Assembly (NCBI GenBank): GCA_946122785.1
Contig: CAMGYJ010000011.1
Location: 744,001 to 808,000, forward strand
Reading direction: 5' to 3'
Length of the DNA: 64,000 nt
Source: Linum tenue
Lineage: Eukaryota; Streptophyta; Magnoliopsida; Malpighiales; Linaceae
The position numbers and the translations under genes are program-made. Shown here in pieces: positions 36,072-48,460 of the stretch (the stretch's first letter is position 1; every line of letters begins with the position of its first letter). Under the pieces are notes generated by a model. It saw only the letters and a list, made by a program, of their open reading frames with translations. It was not told the origin of the DNA and ran no database searches.

Positions 36072-37018
36072 TTAAGCACTTCGAGTTACCCTGAGAATGA
36101 CGTGATTTCGGCCTACATGTGTATCAAAATTGTGGTTTTTGGCACCGAACTTAATCCCAGTGGAGGAGAAATCTACTGATACAGATTCATATTGCACGAA
36201 ATCCCATGGAACTTCCTGAATGCAATGTATCAGAGAAACAAACAAACAATCACTCCATCTCACCTGGGGAGTTGGAGCACTCGCCACCTTAAGAGCTGGT
36301 GATGTTGCAGGAGACCCTTCAAAAATACGAGAGCACTCAGTGTACGCGGCTCCAGCGCCCACTCCTGCACCAAATGCTACAGCAGCCCAGCGAGTCACTG
36401 GTGTCCCTATTTCGAAACGGAAGATCACATCATCAACTCATTATTATTAGAACATCCCCTCAGCATTCAATTTATAAAAACAAGCATAAATCTAACTCAT
36501 GCAAGCCACAGATATACAGCGCATAAGGATCGTGATTGTGTGTGCATCTTCTTACACCTTACACAACCAGCATAACTGCATCTTTACATTCTCTCGCTCA
36601 TCCATTCTAAAAATCAAGGCTTTCCACATTCATTCAATCAATCCTTCATGGGAAACCAACAAATACAAAGCAGAACTGGTAATTTCCTTAAACCGAAAGG
36701 AATTCTAGCCAAGCATCTAGTAGAAACAAAATTTCACCACCCACCAGAAGAAAAAACCTAATCCGAAGAGTGCAACCAAGTACGGGCCCGTTCCACCATT
36801 TTCAGACCTTCCGAGCTAATTGAAATGAGGTTGTATAGTTGGCGTTTAAACATCTATTGGTAAACGGATAAATGGGGGAGAGATGAGAAGAAGAAGGAAA
36901 ACTGACTGAAAAAGAGGAGACCGCCGAAGGCACCAGCCATGGACGAGTAAACGAAGCGGCGAACGGTCAGATCGATACAAGCGTCCCATTTCGCGTTCAC
37001 GTCAACGGCCTCCGCCAT
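36072..37018 (-). CDS. Mic10-like protein (DUF543, MICOS subunit)
   Basis: Exons 37018-36907 and 36406-36072 give 148 aa. The start MAEAVDVNAKWDACIDL and RRFVYSSMAGAFGGLLFF form the first hairpin segment. RTPVTRWAAVAFGAGVGAG with YTECSRIF is the glycine-ladder second segment typical of Mic10/MINOS1, which bends the inner mitochondrial membrane at crista junctions. A 48-nt GT...AG stretch (36263-36216) inside exon 2 is in frame and open, and too short for a normal plant intron, so it is kept as coding; removing it would also keep frame. The C-terminal 60 or so residues (EVPWDFVQYES onwards) are not seen in other Mic10 proteins I know. It is divergent from the LON-domain gene. The Arabidopsis relative At1g72170 is adjacent to patellins, from memory. 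Confidence 0.82.
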
Positions 37019-37445
37019 ATTCGATTGCTAACTGCGCTACTCTGTTCGGATTTCTTCTGCCTTTCGTTCTTCGCTTTCAGTATTCGTCCTGTTCTTCTTC
37101 TTCTTCTCCGTCCTTCCCTTTTCTCTGGTTAGTTCGATGAGGTTCCGTTCCGTCCTCTGCTTCTTTCTCACGGTCGGGCGTGGAGCCGTATTTGCCTATT
37201 TGGGCCTACTGAGATCACTTTTTGGCCCAATTTGTGTTGGGTTGGGCCCTAGTTAGTGTAGAGAATCCAGTACAAAAGGATAACATTCTAAAATTAGAGA
37301 CTAAATTGGTAAACCGGTACAATTTTAGCAGCTAGGAGTAATCCTTTCTGCTTCTTGTACTTCAGTACTTCACAAACAAGGACACGTAGACATTTACAGG
37401 ATAATTCAGGAGCCAAAAGATTTCTCTCTGTAAAATCCGAACTCC
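37019..37445. promoter_or_regulatory. Divergent promoter of Mic10-like and LON-domain genes
   Basis: 427 bp between start codons. Contains TGGGCC at 37201, GGCCCA at 37224 and TGGGCC at 37243. Site II boxes of this kind are common in promoters of nuclear genes for organelle proteins, which fits both neighbours. Confidence 0.55.
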
Positions 37446-39460
37446 ATGGGATATGGAGCGAGCTCCGTTAATCCATCCAGCCTCCCCGGCTTCCTCGAGC
37501 CACGAATTCGTCGCCGGCGACCGCTCCATTTCTCTGCCCAACCGACTCAATGTTGTGGTTGCCGGAGCAGCGACTCGGCCGTAATGTACTCTTCCCGCCA
37601 CTACTCGTTTCGGCCGTTCGATTTTCAGCGAACATATCTTCACCGCCAAAGAACGCCGAAATGGCGATGTCGATCGTCGCTGAAGTTCAGCTCCCTCGAG
37701 CTCCCGCTCCTTCCTTTCAACTCGAACGAGGTCCGCTTTCGCATTTTTAGGCTTTTGGCCTGAAATCGAGTCTCTTCGATTTTCAGTTGATTGCTCAATT
37801 GTTTGTTTATGCGGTGAATCAGGTTTTAGTTCCTTCAGAGAGCAAGACTCTGCATCTATATGAAGCTAGGTATCTGGCTTTGCTAGAAGAGGTAATCGAA
37901 TTTCACTGTGGTCGTTCGATTCTGTCATTAAGCTAATTGTACCAATTTTTAGTATCGTAGTTGTTCTTGTATGGTTGGAACTCTGTCGATGTTCTCTTTG
38001 GAATTGAATTGGCTATTGGTTTATTGGATTTGGGATAGGCTTTGGTGCAGAAGAAGATGTTTGTGCATTTTGTGTTGGATCCAATCTCCATCAGCGATTC
38101 AGGAGGTGAAGCTTCATTTGCTGCTAGATATGGCTGCCTGGTCAATATAGAGAGTGTAAGCTTCCCAAATACTTGGCATCAAAACCATTATAGTTGGAAA
38201 TTTGATCATATCTTCAACTAGAGTTTATGTCTACGTAATCTGCAGGTTGAGCGTCTAGATGTCGGAGCATTGGTGTCTGTTCGTGGAGTTGGCCGCGTCA
38301 AGCTTGCTGGTTTCTTGCAGGTGCTGTAACTCTTGCCATTGTACTAAAATTCTTACAGCACAACATCATTTACTTCAAAATAGTGTAAGGAGGTCATGTA
38401 TCTAGTTAGTATATGTGGAATCTGCATGGTAGTACCTTATCCCTATCTCTTTCCTTCATTTTGCTGGTAGTTTTTAAGTGTTAATGATTGATGAAGAAAT
38501 CCAGCTGAGAAATGTCCTGTTTGATTCTAATGAAATTTCTGTTCCCTTTGCAGTCGGAGCCTTACTTGAGAGGCGAAGTGAAGCCAGTGCAGGACATCGG
38601 TGTCGACAGTGCTAATGAGATCAGTTCAAAAGTTACACAAGTGAAAGAAGCTCTTGGCAATTTAAATAGCCTAGAAATCAAACTGAAGGTATATACACAT
38701 ATCCTGTTATGCATGACCTTGTGTGACTAAACATAGAAAGTTTTTATAGAACTTGGAAGAACTTGAGACTAGACACCCGATGATCTCGAATTTCTTGAAT
38801 GGCACACTGTCAAATGCTTCTCACCTGTATATGAAAGCTTTATAGAAGTAAGAAGAGACTACCGAGCTTGATTGATCTTCATCCTAGATGTAGTCATGCC
38901 ACATTTTATCAGAACACCGACATAGTTTTTTCACAATGCTTTGTTTTAAGCAAACTTTCTTGGCCTATGTTCGTGTTTCGGCTTATCTCAGCTCTTACTC
39001 TTACTTGTTCTACTGTGCTTCCACTTACTGGTGCCACATGTTTATAGCCTCGCAAGGACGAATTGTTGCAGACACGACTGGCCAATGCTCTTTGGTGGGC
39101 TGAAAAGGAACCCGAACTAGATTGTGATGAAGCGTTCATCCCATCGCTTGCAGAACGCATTTCCTTCACCGCATTGCAACCAATTTCAGGCAAGCTGCGT
39201 CCTTCACATCTCTTCTCTACATTCTTTCTCAGCACGGTGTAGCTGTACCATTTAACAAGAACCGAGGTTGATGAACCGTTGTGCTTGTTCTTTCGACAGG
39301 CTCATCGCAGTCAGAACTATACAATCTGCAGCAAGAGAAGTTACGAGCAATGGACATGAGAGACACACTGCAGAGGCTGGACGGTTCGCTGAAGCTAATT
39401 AGTCAGAACATTTCCATGGTCGCAGCAAAGCTCGCCATTCAATCTCTCGGAATGTCGTAA
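37446..39460 (+). CDS. Plastid-type LON substrate-binding domain protein (no ATPase)
   Basis: Exons 37446-37730, 37823-37891, 38039-38155, 38246-38320, 38554-38688, 39048-39189 and 39300-39460 join to 327 aa. The first 80 or so residues are Ser/Arg-rich like a transit peptide, then LELPLLPFNSNE leads into the LON N-terminal domain (VLVPSESKTLHLYEARY, FVHFVLDPISISD, ARYGCLV, VERLDVGALVSVRGVGRVK). PSLAERISFTALQPISG and a coiled C-terminus follow. It lacks the AAA and protease domains of Lon, like Arabidopsis At1g19740 and At1g75460 (from memory). Function is unproven; a chaperone- or adaptor-like role in chloroplasts is inference. The intron after exon 6 starts with GC, not GT. Confidence 0.9.
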
Positions 39461-39998
39461 GCTGTAAAAAGTAAAAACATGTCGAAACTGGTAAAAAGAA
39501 ATACTTCCTTCCAACTCATATTTGCTTCCTTTCTGTACAGGTCAAAACGGTAATTACTCAATCGAAGAGTATATTACTAATGAGTCATTCAGTCAAAGCA
39601 AAGTTGCATCCATAAGCATACCTCCAATTCCAAATACTAATGAAGTAATAATGACTAATGAAAGCTCTCATTTGCATTAAAAAGAGTATATTAAGGGCTT
39701 AATCACGAATTTAATAGCCAAATTAAGGCAGAGTGAAAACGTGACAGCCCTGTTTGCGGGCGGCCTTAATTATTCCACCTACTCCCTCCCACATGAAATC
39801 TCTGAAACGAATACCAATCGTCCATCACTTCGGTCCCACCGAAGATGGACGGTCGAGATTCGGCTAATTGCTGCTAAGCATTACCAGTCAACTAAAAATG
39901 CTCTCCAGCTTTAACGTCTCCCGCCAGCCACCGAATTCGAGCTGGAAAGAAAAAGCCATCCCCGCGGTGTCTCTGCCACCGCGATCCAGCCAGCCACC
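39461..39998. other. Intergenic spacer, LON-domain gene to NPF gene
   Basis: 3' UTR of the LON-domain gene and promoter plus 5' UTR of the NPF transporter. No further feature recognised. Confidence 0.5.
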
Positions 39999-42288
39999 AT
40001 GTCCACCTCCGCCGCCGTTCGTGGATTCACCGACGCAGAAACTCCACTTCTCTACGACGACACCGTTGATGGAGCCGTCGACTACAAAGGCCGCCCCGTC
40101 CACCGCTCGAGCTCCGGCGGTTGGAGATCCGCCGGTTTTATCATCGGTAAGCCTCCTCCTCTGCCCCTGGAAATCCGATTTGAGCTCAATCAGTTCTGTT
40201 GACTGAAGACTGATAAATGAACTTTCTGATTTCTTTTCAGGAGTAGAAGTTGCTGAGAGATTTGCGTACTACGGGATCGGATCCAACCTCATCACTTACT
40301 TGACGGGGCCACTCGGCCAGTCAACGGCCGCCGCGGCGGCGAACGTCAACGCTTGGTCCGGAGCCGCGTCGCTGTTGCCTCTCCTCGGCGCCTTCGTCGC
40401 CGATACCTTCCTCGGGAAGTACCGCACCATAATTGTTGCTTCCATTGGCTACGTTCTGGTAATTCCATCTTCCTTGCTAAATATAGTAGTGGGCAAGCAC
40501 CCATGGCTTTAACTAAAGTTGTTAGGTTGATTGGATCGACTTTTCTTAAAGTTGGGTGCTTTGTTTGGTTTTAAATTCGATTAGGATTCAGTTTAATATG
40601 AAAGCTTCCCAGGATCTGCAAATTTAGTAGTACTATCTGGCAGACACAATGATCTCCTTACATTTGTTTCATTACATTAGACTTTAATGAGAATCTTCAT
40701 AACCCAAATGTTGGAATCAAATTGAACAGGGACTCGGGTTGCTGACTCTATCAGCCGTTCTTCCCGCCCTTGGTGTGTCTTCCAGTTTAATCCAGATAGT
40801 CCTCTTCTTCTTCTCCCTGTACCTAGTAGCACTCTCACAAGGAGGCCACAAGCCTTGCGTACAAGCATTTGGTGCGGACCAGTTCGATGGGCAAGACCCT
40901 GCAGAATGCAAAGCCAAGAGCTCCTTCTTCAACTGGTGGTACTTCTGCATGTGTTCTGGGACCTTTGTAGCTATAGCGGTGCTGAATTACGTACAGGACA
41001 ACGTCAACTGGGGGCTCGGATTTGGAATCCCATGTCTCGTGATGGTTGCAGCACTTGTGATCTTCCTGCTTGGGACGAGGACCTACAGGTATAGCGCCAA
41101 GAGGGATGATGAGAATCCATTCCTGAGAATTGGGAAGGTGTTTGGTGCGGCGTTAAGGAACTGGCGAGCTGATTCTTCTGCTGTTGCTCTTGAGGAGGAA
41201 GCGAGAGGGAGTCTGCCACACGAACACTCTGAGGAATTCAGGTAAGGGAATGCAGCCTCCGTTTTGTTCTTGGATGAACTGATGCGTTCTGTTGTTTAAT
41301 GTTTATAGGATGAGCAGTGCTTTTCATTACTATTCTGTATCGACTACTTTACTATACTCCATAAACAATTTTATTATCATACCTTTACCTATCAGTCTAA
41401 CCAGTTTGATCCACTATACTAATCATGCAGCAAACAACTTAACTCGGGTCTTTTGTGTGGCCCAGGTTTCTCAACAAGGCTCTGCTAGCCCCAGCAGATA
41501 CCAAAACCGGTGGGAAACTCTGCACCCTCAATGAACTCGAAGAAGCCAAGTCAGTTCTTCGACTCATCCCAATATGGTCGACATGTTTAGTATATGGCAT
41601 CGTATTCGCACAATCCACAACCTTCTTCACCAAGCAAGGCCTGACCCTGGACAGAACAGTCTTCCCAGGCTTCCAAATCCCACCAGCTTCCCTCCAATCA
41701 TTCATAACCATCTCCATCATGATCCTCATCCCAATTTACGACCGCCTCCTCGTCCCTCTCGCCAGGATCATCACAGGCAAGCCCTCAGGAATCTCCATGC
41801 TCCAGAGAATCGGGACCGGAATATTCCTCTCCTTCCTCTCCATGGCCATAGCAGCACTGGTCGAGATCAAGCGACTCCAGACTGCAGTCGACCATGGAAT
41901 CGTCGACCAGCCAGAAGTCACAGTCCCCATGAGCTTCTGGTGGCTCATTCCTCAGTACGTCCTGTTCGGGGTCTCGGACGTCTTCACAATGGTTGGGTTG
42001 CAGGAGTTCTTCTACGATCAGGTCCCGAACGATTTACGTAGCATGGGGTTGTCCCTATACCTTAGTATATTCGGGGTTGGCAGCTTTCTCAGTAGCTTCC
42101 TGATATCGGCGATCGATCGAGCAACGACTGGTGCAGATGGTGGTGGGGATAGCTGGTTTGCCAATAACATAAACCGGGGGCATCTCGATTACTTCTACTG
42201 GCTGCTTGCTGGGATGAGTGCGGTTCAGTTGGTCCTGTACCTGTGGTTTGCCAAGTCTTACGTGTATAACAAGGGATCTTCTGTGTAA
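39999..42288 (+). CDS. NRT1/PTR family (NPF5-type) proton-coupled transporter
   Basis: Exons 39999-40146, 40241-40458, 40730-41241 and 41466-42288 join to 566 aa, normal for a 12-helix NPF protein. The proton-coupling motif ExxER is present in the first helix (E52-V-A-E55-R56). Further marks: [37 protein letters not shown], a long charged central loop ([16 protein letters not shown]), and [21 protein letters not shown] with GLQEFFYDQ and [11 protein letters not shown] in the C-half. NPF proteins carry nitrate, peptides, hormones or specialised metabolites across membranes; the substrate cannot be read from sequence. The NPF5 group is suggested by similarity and by its neighbours (patellins, Mic10). 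Confidence 0.93.
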
Positions 42289-43566
42289 CAATTACTCCAT
42301 GCTCTTTCTTGTGATGGTTTAGGGTCCATTTACCTCTGTAATTGTATGTATACTTTGGAGTTGGGACTGTTGCTTAAGGTTCGTTCGGTCAGCACGTAAG
42401 GTAGGGTATATAGGAAGGAATTTTTAAGAATTCGTGTATTTTATAGGTTGAATTTGTAAGAATTCATGTAATGTCATAAGATGATGTTTGATTTGTAAGA
42501 ATCTATGATATTGAGTCTCGTACGATTCGATGAATCATTATAGGTCAAAATCAGGGTTTAAGAGGGCATAGTTCTGTGTCCGTTTAGGCATCAGGTAGTG
42601 ACAAAACGCCTCATTTAGGATTTTGGCCACAATTAGGTGTTCATAATGGTGAGGTAAAGCTAGACATGATTAATTGATAGAACAATTAAACGTGCTGACA
42701 GAACAATTATTGAAATAATTTGAAGCTGATCTTTTCAAAATGATGTCATCTCTAGCTACCCTATATTCGAATCGACCATTTGCCCTGCTCTTCACCATTA
42801 CAGATCATTCACACCCCACGACTTTCTATAAACTAGTGATTCTAAAAATCATGACAAGTTTGTTGTTAGGGTTAGTTAAGTTATTAATCATTTAAAATTG
42901 AACTCGAGAAAAAATGTGATATAAAAATGGTATTACTATTGAAAATTGTTATTTTCGCTAAAACGTCCAAGAACCGCTTAGACATGCCAGGCATTAGGTA
43001 GGACCCCAACACCTGCCCATCGCCTAGTTCGTTTTTGAATCTTGATCAAATCATTAACAATACCAATGAATTTGGTAATACTAAAACAACATATATTCTG
43101 AAAATGAGTAAGACTAATTATCAAAGGAGCTATCAATTATGGACTCTCCTTGGTTTTTATCATTCCTCTTCTGAAGAACACATCAAATAGGTCTGATCGA
43201 AACTCACCAACCAACCTAACGTTACAACCATCATGCGCTAAGATTCTCCCACCAAAAATATTCTGTTCGAGAAAGCCTCTGGTCCCAGCCCAGCCCCAGC
43301 ACAAAAGCTAATCATGATTTCTGTCAATGGAAAGGAAAAGGATTATTGATCTCTTTGTTAAGATATTTAAAATGATAAAAACAGGAAAGGAATATTTCAC
43401 TAAACAAAAAAACTGAAAAAAAGACAGCAAAGAAATGCCATTCAACAGCTTTTAGTTGCTTCTCGAAGCAAGCAAACAAACATGCCAAGTTCAGAATTAG
43501 AAATAAAAATCTTGTTTAATGTTATTAGAGGTTTGTTTGGATTAGAATCTCAATCGACACTACCAC
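42289..43566. other. Intergenic spacer downstream of NPF
   Basis: AT-rich. Includes two diverged blocks near 42585 and 42985 with the words (A/C)GGCATTAGGTAG or GGCATCAGGTAG, probably remnants of a repeat. No gene. Confidence 0.4.
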
Positions 43567-43828
43567 CAGGGGCGGAGCCAGGATTTCGAGACCGGGGGGG
43601 CCGAAAATAATTAAAAAAAAATTATGTAACCAATGTGGATAGAACCCATGTGCTATAATACACAAGTTAAGCTTGGCTACCATTAGACCACATAACTATT
43701 TGATCATATAATTTACAGAACATGTTCTACTTCTAAAATTTGTACGAAATATCTTTAAAAACCTAGGGGCCGGGATCAATCCCGGGGGGGCCGGGGCCCA
43801 CCCTAGCTACAATGTAGCTCCGCCCCTG
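43567..43828. mobile_element. hAT-type MITE
   Basis: 262 bp with ends CAGGGGCGGAGCC and GTAGCTCCGCCCCTG, flanked by a perfect 8-bp duplication ACTACCAC (43559-43566 and 43829-43836). Termini resemble those of the MITEs at 13153 and 45180. Confidence 0.88.
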
Positions 43829-43952
43829 ACTACCACCTCTTCAAGAAAGGCAGAACTGGGGATTGTGATATCACGTCGAGATATAGATGTGGGGTGGAGA
43901 CCGGTATTATAAGATTGAGTCATAGTTTAACTCAGATGGTTCCTCCATACCA

Positions 43953-44262
43953 TGGACTCGACAGTCGAGGGATGGTAACATGAGATTGACATATTACCTT
44001 TTCCCGACAAGATACTGTTCGTTTTGGGCCTCTACATCCGCACGGATTTCGACTTGGGGTGCAATTCAATGTGACTTCCCATAAAGTCACTCATCCTTGT
44101 TGTACTCCACACTGAGCACGTTTAACTTCGGAGTTCTCATAAGAACTTCTCCATTACACCACAAAACGCGTTTTGTCAGTTAAGTCCGGTTTCTTACTTA
44201 TGAACCAATAACCATGAATCTCTCCTATACTTTATCGATGTGGGATTCGTCTAAAATGTTAT
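43953..44262 (-). mobile_element. Cassandra-like TRIM LTR with decayed 5S rRNA-like core
   Basis: On the minus strand, 44140-44072 reads like 5S rRNA: AGAACTCCGAAGTTAAACGT, then GGATGAGTGACTTTATGGGA. These correspond to box A (AGTTAAGCGTGCTT) and box C (GATGGGTGACCTCCTGGGAAG) of plant 5S genes. Upstream, CGAATCCCACATCGATAAAG is a common start of Cassandra LTRs. After the right end lies TGGTATGGAG, a possible decayed initiator-Met primer site (TGGTATCAGAG). Only one LTR was found. Boundaries are approximate. Confidence 0.65.
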
Positions 44263-45179
44263 AGAAAATACCATTTTTTTCCCTTTGGCAAGCAAGTTTG
44301 CATTAAATAAACCACCAAAACCAATTTGAGGGAGGAAATGCCAGGGAGAAACCAGAGTGGACTTGGTTGGGCTTTTGGGAGAAAGGCTGGTTGGAGTGGT
44401 GGGGGCCCATAGTTTTGAGTTCTCACTTCGTAATGCCATATTTTTCTTTCTTTCTATCTGTTAGCCAGCCGGCCATGGAGGCCGGCATTTCCTCCGCAGA
44501 TACGGTGCACGTAATTAATGTCAAATTACCCATCCGTCCCTTTCGAATTGTTAATCTCTTCCTTTATCCTTCTAATTAAATAAGCAATTTGTTTGCTGTA
44601 TTAAAATTAAGCAGCTCCATTGATTCGTCTCTAATGTTAATCACTACACGACGCTAATGATTCATGGAAGCATCAGCTAACTATGTATGAGGTGTCATGT
44701 TATTATAACAAACAACTTTTAGTGATCAAGTTGGTGTGCATTCAGATTGGACATACCCACATTGGTTTTCTTATTTGAGTTGGGTGTAATTAAACATCTC
44801 AATAGTTAAATTTGGATTCTTTTTAAAAAAATTGTTTTCTTATAATAGCTTGTCTATTTTGATACTTCCATGCATGTTAAGTCATTGTATTCTTTTATCA
44901 TGTAATGTATTTCTCCGACTGCTATGAATCGTGGGTGTCTAATTTTAGAATATGATAGTAATCGAAAGTCTGGTCTTCTATAGCTGCTTAGTTTTCTGAT
45001 ATATCTTGCTCTTGTCAAGAGTCCGAGCATCCATAACTCTTTTGCTCACTTGTATTGTACATGAACATATAAGTCTGACGAGTATCATAGAGGCCACTAA
45101 ATAGTGTCTTTCTACGCCCCGAGTTTCAAGTACCAAAATGAGTTCACTAGTCGAACATTAATGTAAGTTATATTATGAC

Positions 45180-45371
45180 CAGCGGCGGATCTAGGGGGAG
45201 GGGCGCCCCCGGGCCACGGCCCAGCCTTCCCCGGATCCAAAGGTCATATAATACTTGTAAATTTTCGATTTTGGGGGATATATATTCAGTGTTTATTGGG
45301 TTACGACCCATCCCTTTTCATCGCTGTTTAAATGCGGCCCAGTGCTCTAACCTGTTCTGAATCCGCCCCTG
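45180..45371. mobile_element. hAT-type MITE
   Basis: 192 bp with ends CAGCGGCGGATCTAG and GAATCCGCCCCTG, flanked by a perfect 8-bp duplication ATTATGAC (45172-45179 and 45372-45379). Internally GC-rich near the left end (GGGGCGCCCCCGGG). Confidence 0.88.
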
Positions 45372-47680
45372 ATTATGACCCGTTTTTTATACGTTGGATT
45401 CGCCTTACCTCAATTTATGGCTACAGCGAGAGCTTCTCTATGATTGAATATGAGCGAATAGTGGGGCATGATGTTATGTGTATATGCATGAGTGGTAGTA
45501 GCTAGCTAGCTAGAATCTCTCTCGTTATATATCTAACAATCTGTGGGAAAATTTCAGGGAATAAAATCTGTGGGCTGTGGGTGAGGTGGGTGGATTATGT
45601 ATATCCATCTGGCCCTTTTACGACTCTCTCTTCTTTCTCTTTTCTCAGGGAGCCTACCTGCAATACAAACAATCATGGAGAATGCGTTGTTAACGTGCCC
45701 ACCTTCCCCATGAAATCAAATTCAAAATATGGTTTGATATTTAAACAGGGTTTAGACCCAGTTGGTCGAATCGGTCCCGATATACTAACCGACTATCTCA
45801 TCCGATTCTTTACGTTCGATTCATCTTTAAATTACAATCAGGCAGACTAAATGATTTATTTTAACTTTAGATATATGTTAATTCGAGTCAACGAATCGAT
45901 TTCAATTTCAAACCTTGGATTTGGAGGAACCTCTGTCACTCAAATTTTTGGTCCCATGAAGGGGCATGGTTATGTTTATGAATTGTGATTGGTGTTTTGA
46001 TGACCCCAGCCACTTGTTTTCCTTTTGAAAGAGAGAGGAGGTGAAGGAGAAAAAAAAGGGTGGATTTGGATGGCTTGCCCTATCAATTTGTGTGTGTTGT
46101 CAATCATGCTAATATTTTTATTTATATAATTTAACTTGGGCCGTAATTCATTATCCCAAAACTCCTTTTCACAATTGTTTGGGTCGATAATTCACATTAA
46201 CTTACTGCTCAAATTAAATTTTAGTTGAAGTTCAACGTTCTGCAAAGAAATATTTTAAGTTTATGATATTGAAGTGAAGAGACTAGACTCAATTCACCAC
46301 TTTAACGAGATAGTTTGTTAGAAGAAGTTTAATTATGATTTTTAATTACACCATTACAAGTCTTCTTATATAAAAGCCAACCTCCCGTAGATGAATTTTA
46401 TTTGAAGTTTGTTCATTGAGTCCGCCAGGCCTTCTATGTATGTAAATGATTGATTAATAATATTGAGAATTAACAAGATTCAAGTATAGTATTTTTCAAC
46501 GGGTTAAAAGTTAAAACTCAGGAAAACCCATATTCATACCCTCCTCATTTCCCACAACTTATTGGAGAAAAAAATAACTTTTAAGGCAAAAAAAAAAAAA
46601 AAAAACTAACATTTAGGTTCGAGGTCATTAATTTTTTTTCTTTATTAAGAATGTTTGCATTACCAAGGAAAACGACTTACATCGACAATGCCCTACCTAC
46701 TGCCCAGAGCCAAAAGCAGAAATAAAAATCAGCACAACTAATAAGAACAAAGAGAGAATCTTCTTAACCACCAAATGGGTTACCCTATTGTTTTGCATAC
46801 CTGTCAACAAATCGTAAATGAACAAGAGAACCCAACTCCAAAAGGCCGCAGATTTCTTCCAATACAACACCACCTCTGCAGTCCCACGAGGGCATGAATG
46901 AATCATGGACCAAGTTGAGGTCAAAAGACAGGGAAAAGAGAAAAGAAAATCATGTCTTTGTCCAACTCAAAGCTAAATTCCAGGATCCGCCGGCAGAAAC
47001 AGGGAGTAAAGCCCAAACATAAGCCATCAATAAGCCAGACAGCTAGACAGAGCAAAATCACTTTGCCTGCAGCTTCACGAAGAGCACGATGGGGAAAGCT
47101 AGGGCTAATTCCATTTCCAGACAACCATATCACAACTGTCGATCTCTTTCTGATCATATAGCTTGTAAGCTGTAGCCCTGACACAATCATCAATGGCGGG
47201 CTCAATGATAAGGGGCGAGCGATTGTGACGCGATATGCTTCTGAATTCAATTCTCACACAATCTATTGTTACGAGAAAAATTCATCGATAGTTGCTAGCA
47301 GTGCTGTGAGCCTGAAAGTCATGGGGGCTCGGAGGCCATGGGCTTAATCATACACATTTTTTATACGGTTTTGGACATGGTCTATAATCTTTTTCCTTTT
47401 CAGATTGGATTATAGTTAGACCGTCTAGAGAAGGTTTTGTTGCTATATATAAATTTTCAATTTCTGTATCTCCTCAAATATAGTGAATATGATTTCTCCT
47501 CTTATAAATTAGTTTATACACATCATATAATTTAGTGGCGTAGGCAGACTTTGAATGGACTCGGATCCTTAGAAATTTTGAGTTAATTGGGATCCTTATG
47601 CGAGATAATATCAACAAAATTATGGGGTCCTACATTTCAAGAATCATGCTAAAACGCATATACTAAAAGAGGGGAATGGA
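45372..47680. other. Intergenic spacer
   Basis: No gene supported. 46630-47260 has open frames on both strands but no recognisable domain; it could be a degenerate LINE or other remnant. 47533-47600 (AGTGGCGTAGGCAGAC) resembles the left end of the hAT MITE at 13153, but no right end or target duplication is visible. Confidence 0.35.
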
Positions 47681-47754
47681 TCAGGTCAGTAACCTTATGG
47701 TGAGTAACTATGAGTAACCCGCCAACATCAGCATGACATCAGCATCCTCTCTCT

Positions 47755-48450
47755 CATGAAAAGCCTTTAATTTTCCCCTCCTTAATCTTTGACGGACGAT
47801 TTCTCACTCGTTTTAAGTCAAAATTTAATTTTTTTTGCACAGTTAGATCAGATTAATTGTGCTCTTCAAAATGATATCCACTTTAATATAGTTTTCGAAC
47901 AAAAAAAATTGAGCCATTTTATACCAGTCTATACCAGTCTATGGTATAGACTGGTATTGAAATAAGAGCATACCTATGGTTTGAAAAGCGTACCATGGTG
48001 GTATGACACAAACCAAAACTGTATGATGGTTGAATACATGATAGTAGAAGTATATTAATTGTCATTTACGACTTTTAACATTGTATACCATAAGATACCA
48101 TAAGATACCACCCCGTACCAGGGTGGTATTGTATGGTATTGTGTGGTATTTTTTTGTCTTGTAATTTGTTCACCCAGAAATTTGTAGATCCAATAGATCA
48201 TGATGAACTTGTCCCTTTTATGCAAACGTTTTCAAAAACGAATTAAAAACGAAGAAAATACCATATGGTATGCAGTTGGTACCGAGAGGCCAAAATTTTT
48301 TTTTGCTCAAAAAATATTTAAAATTGATCTCATTTTGTAGAGCACGATGAACTCGTTCCATCCATGCAAAAAAAATTAAAATCCGAGTTAAAACAAAAAA
48401 GATATGAGTCAATTAAGAAAGCTAGTGAAAATAAAAATGGCCTTTAATTC
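47755..48450. mobile_element. Inverted-repeat element, degenerate
   Basis: Left arm from about 47764 (CCTTTAATTTTCCCCTCC, GCACAGTTAGATCA, GTGCTCTTCAAAATGA) reappears in inverted orientation up to about 48450 (TCATTTTGTAGAGCAC, GGCCTTTAATTC). Arms are about 170 bp and clearly diverged. The centre is dense in GGTAT/ATACC words with small palindromes. The right arm may continue beyond the element inserted at 48461. Ends not defined. Confidence 0.5.
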
Positions 48451-48460
48451 TCCATCCTTA

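Noticed and set aside
44072..44140. A 5S rRNA gene on the minus strand
   Set aside because: Only box A and box C are recognisable, both mutated, and the flanks look like a Cassandra LTR, so it is not called a functional 5S gene.
46697..47250. Open frames that might be a LINE remnant
   Set aside because: A few Trp/Cys patterns recall the zinc-knuckle end of LINE ORF2, but no reverse transcriptase motif or poly-A-ended element can be defined.
47533..47660. A fourth hAT MITE
   Set aside because: Left end similarity only; no right terminus or 8-bp duplication found.
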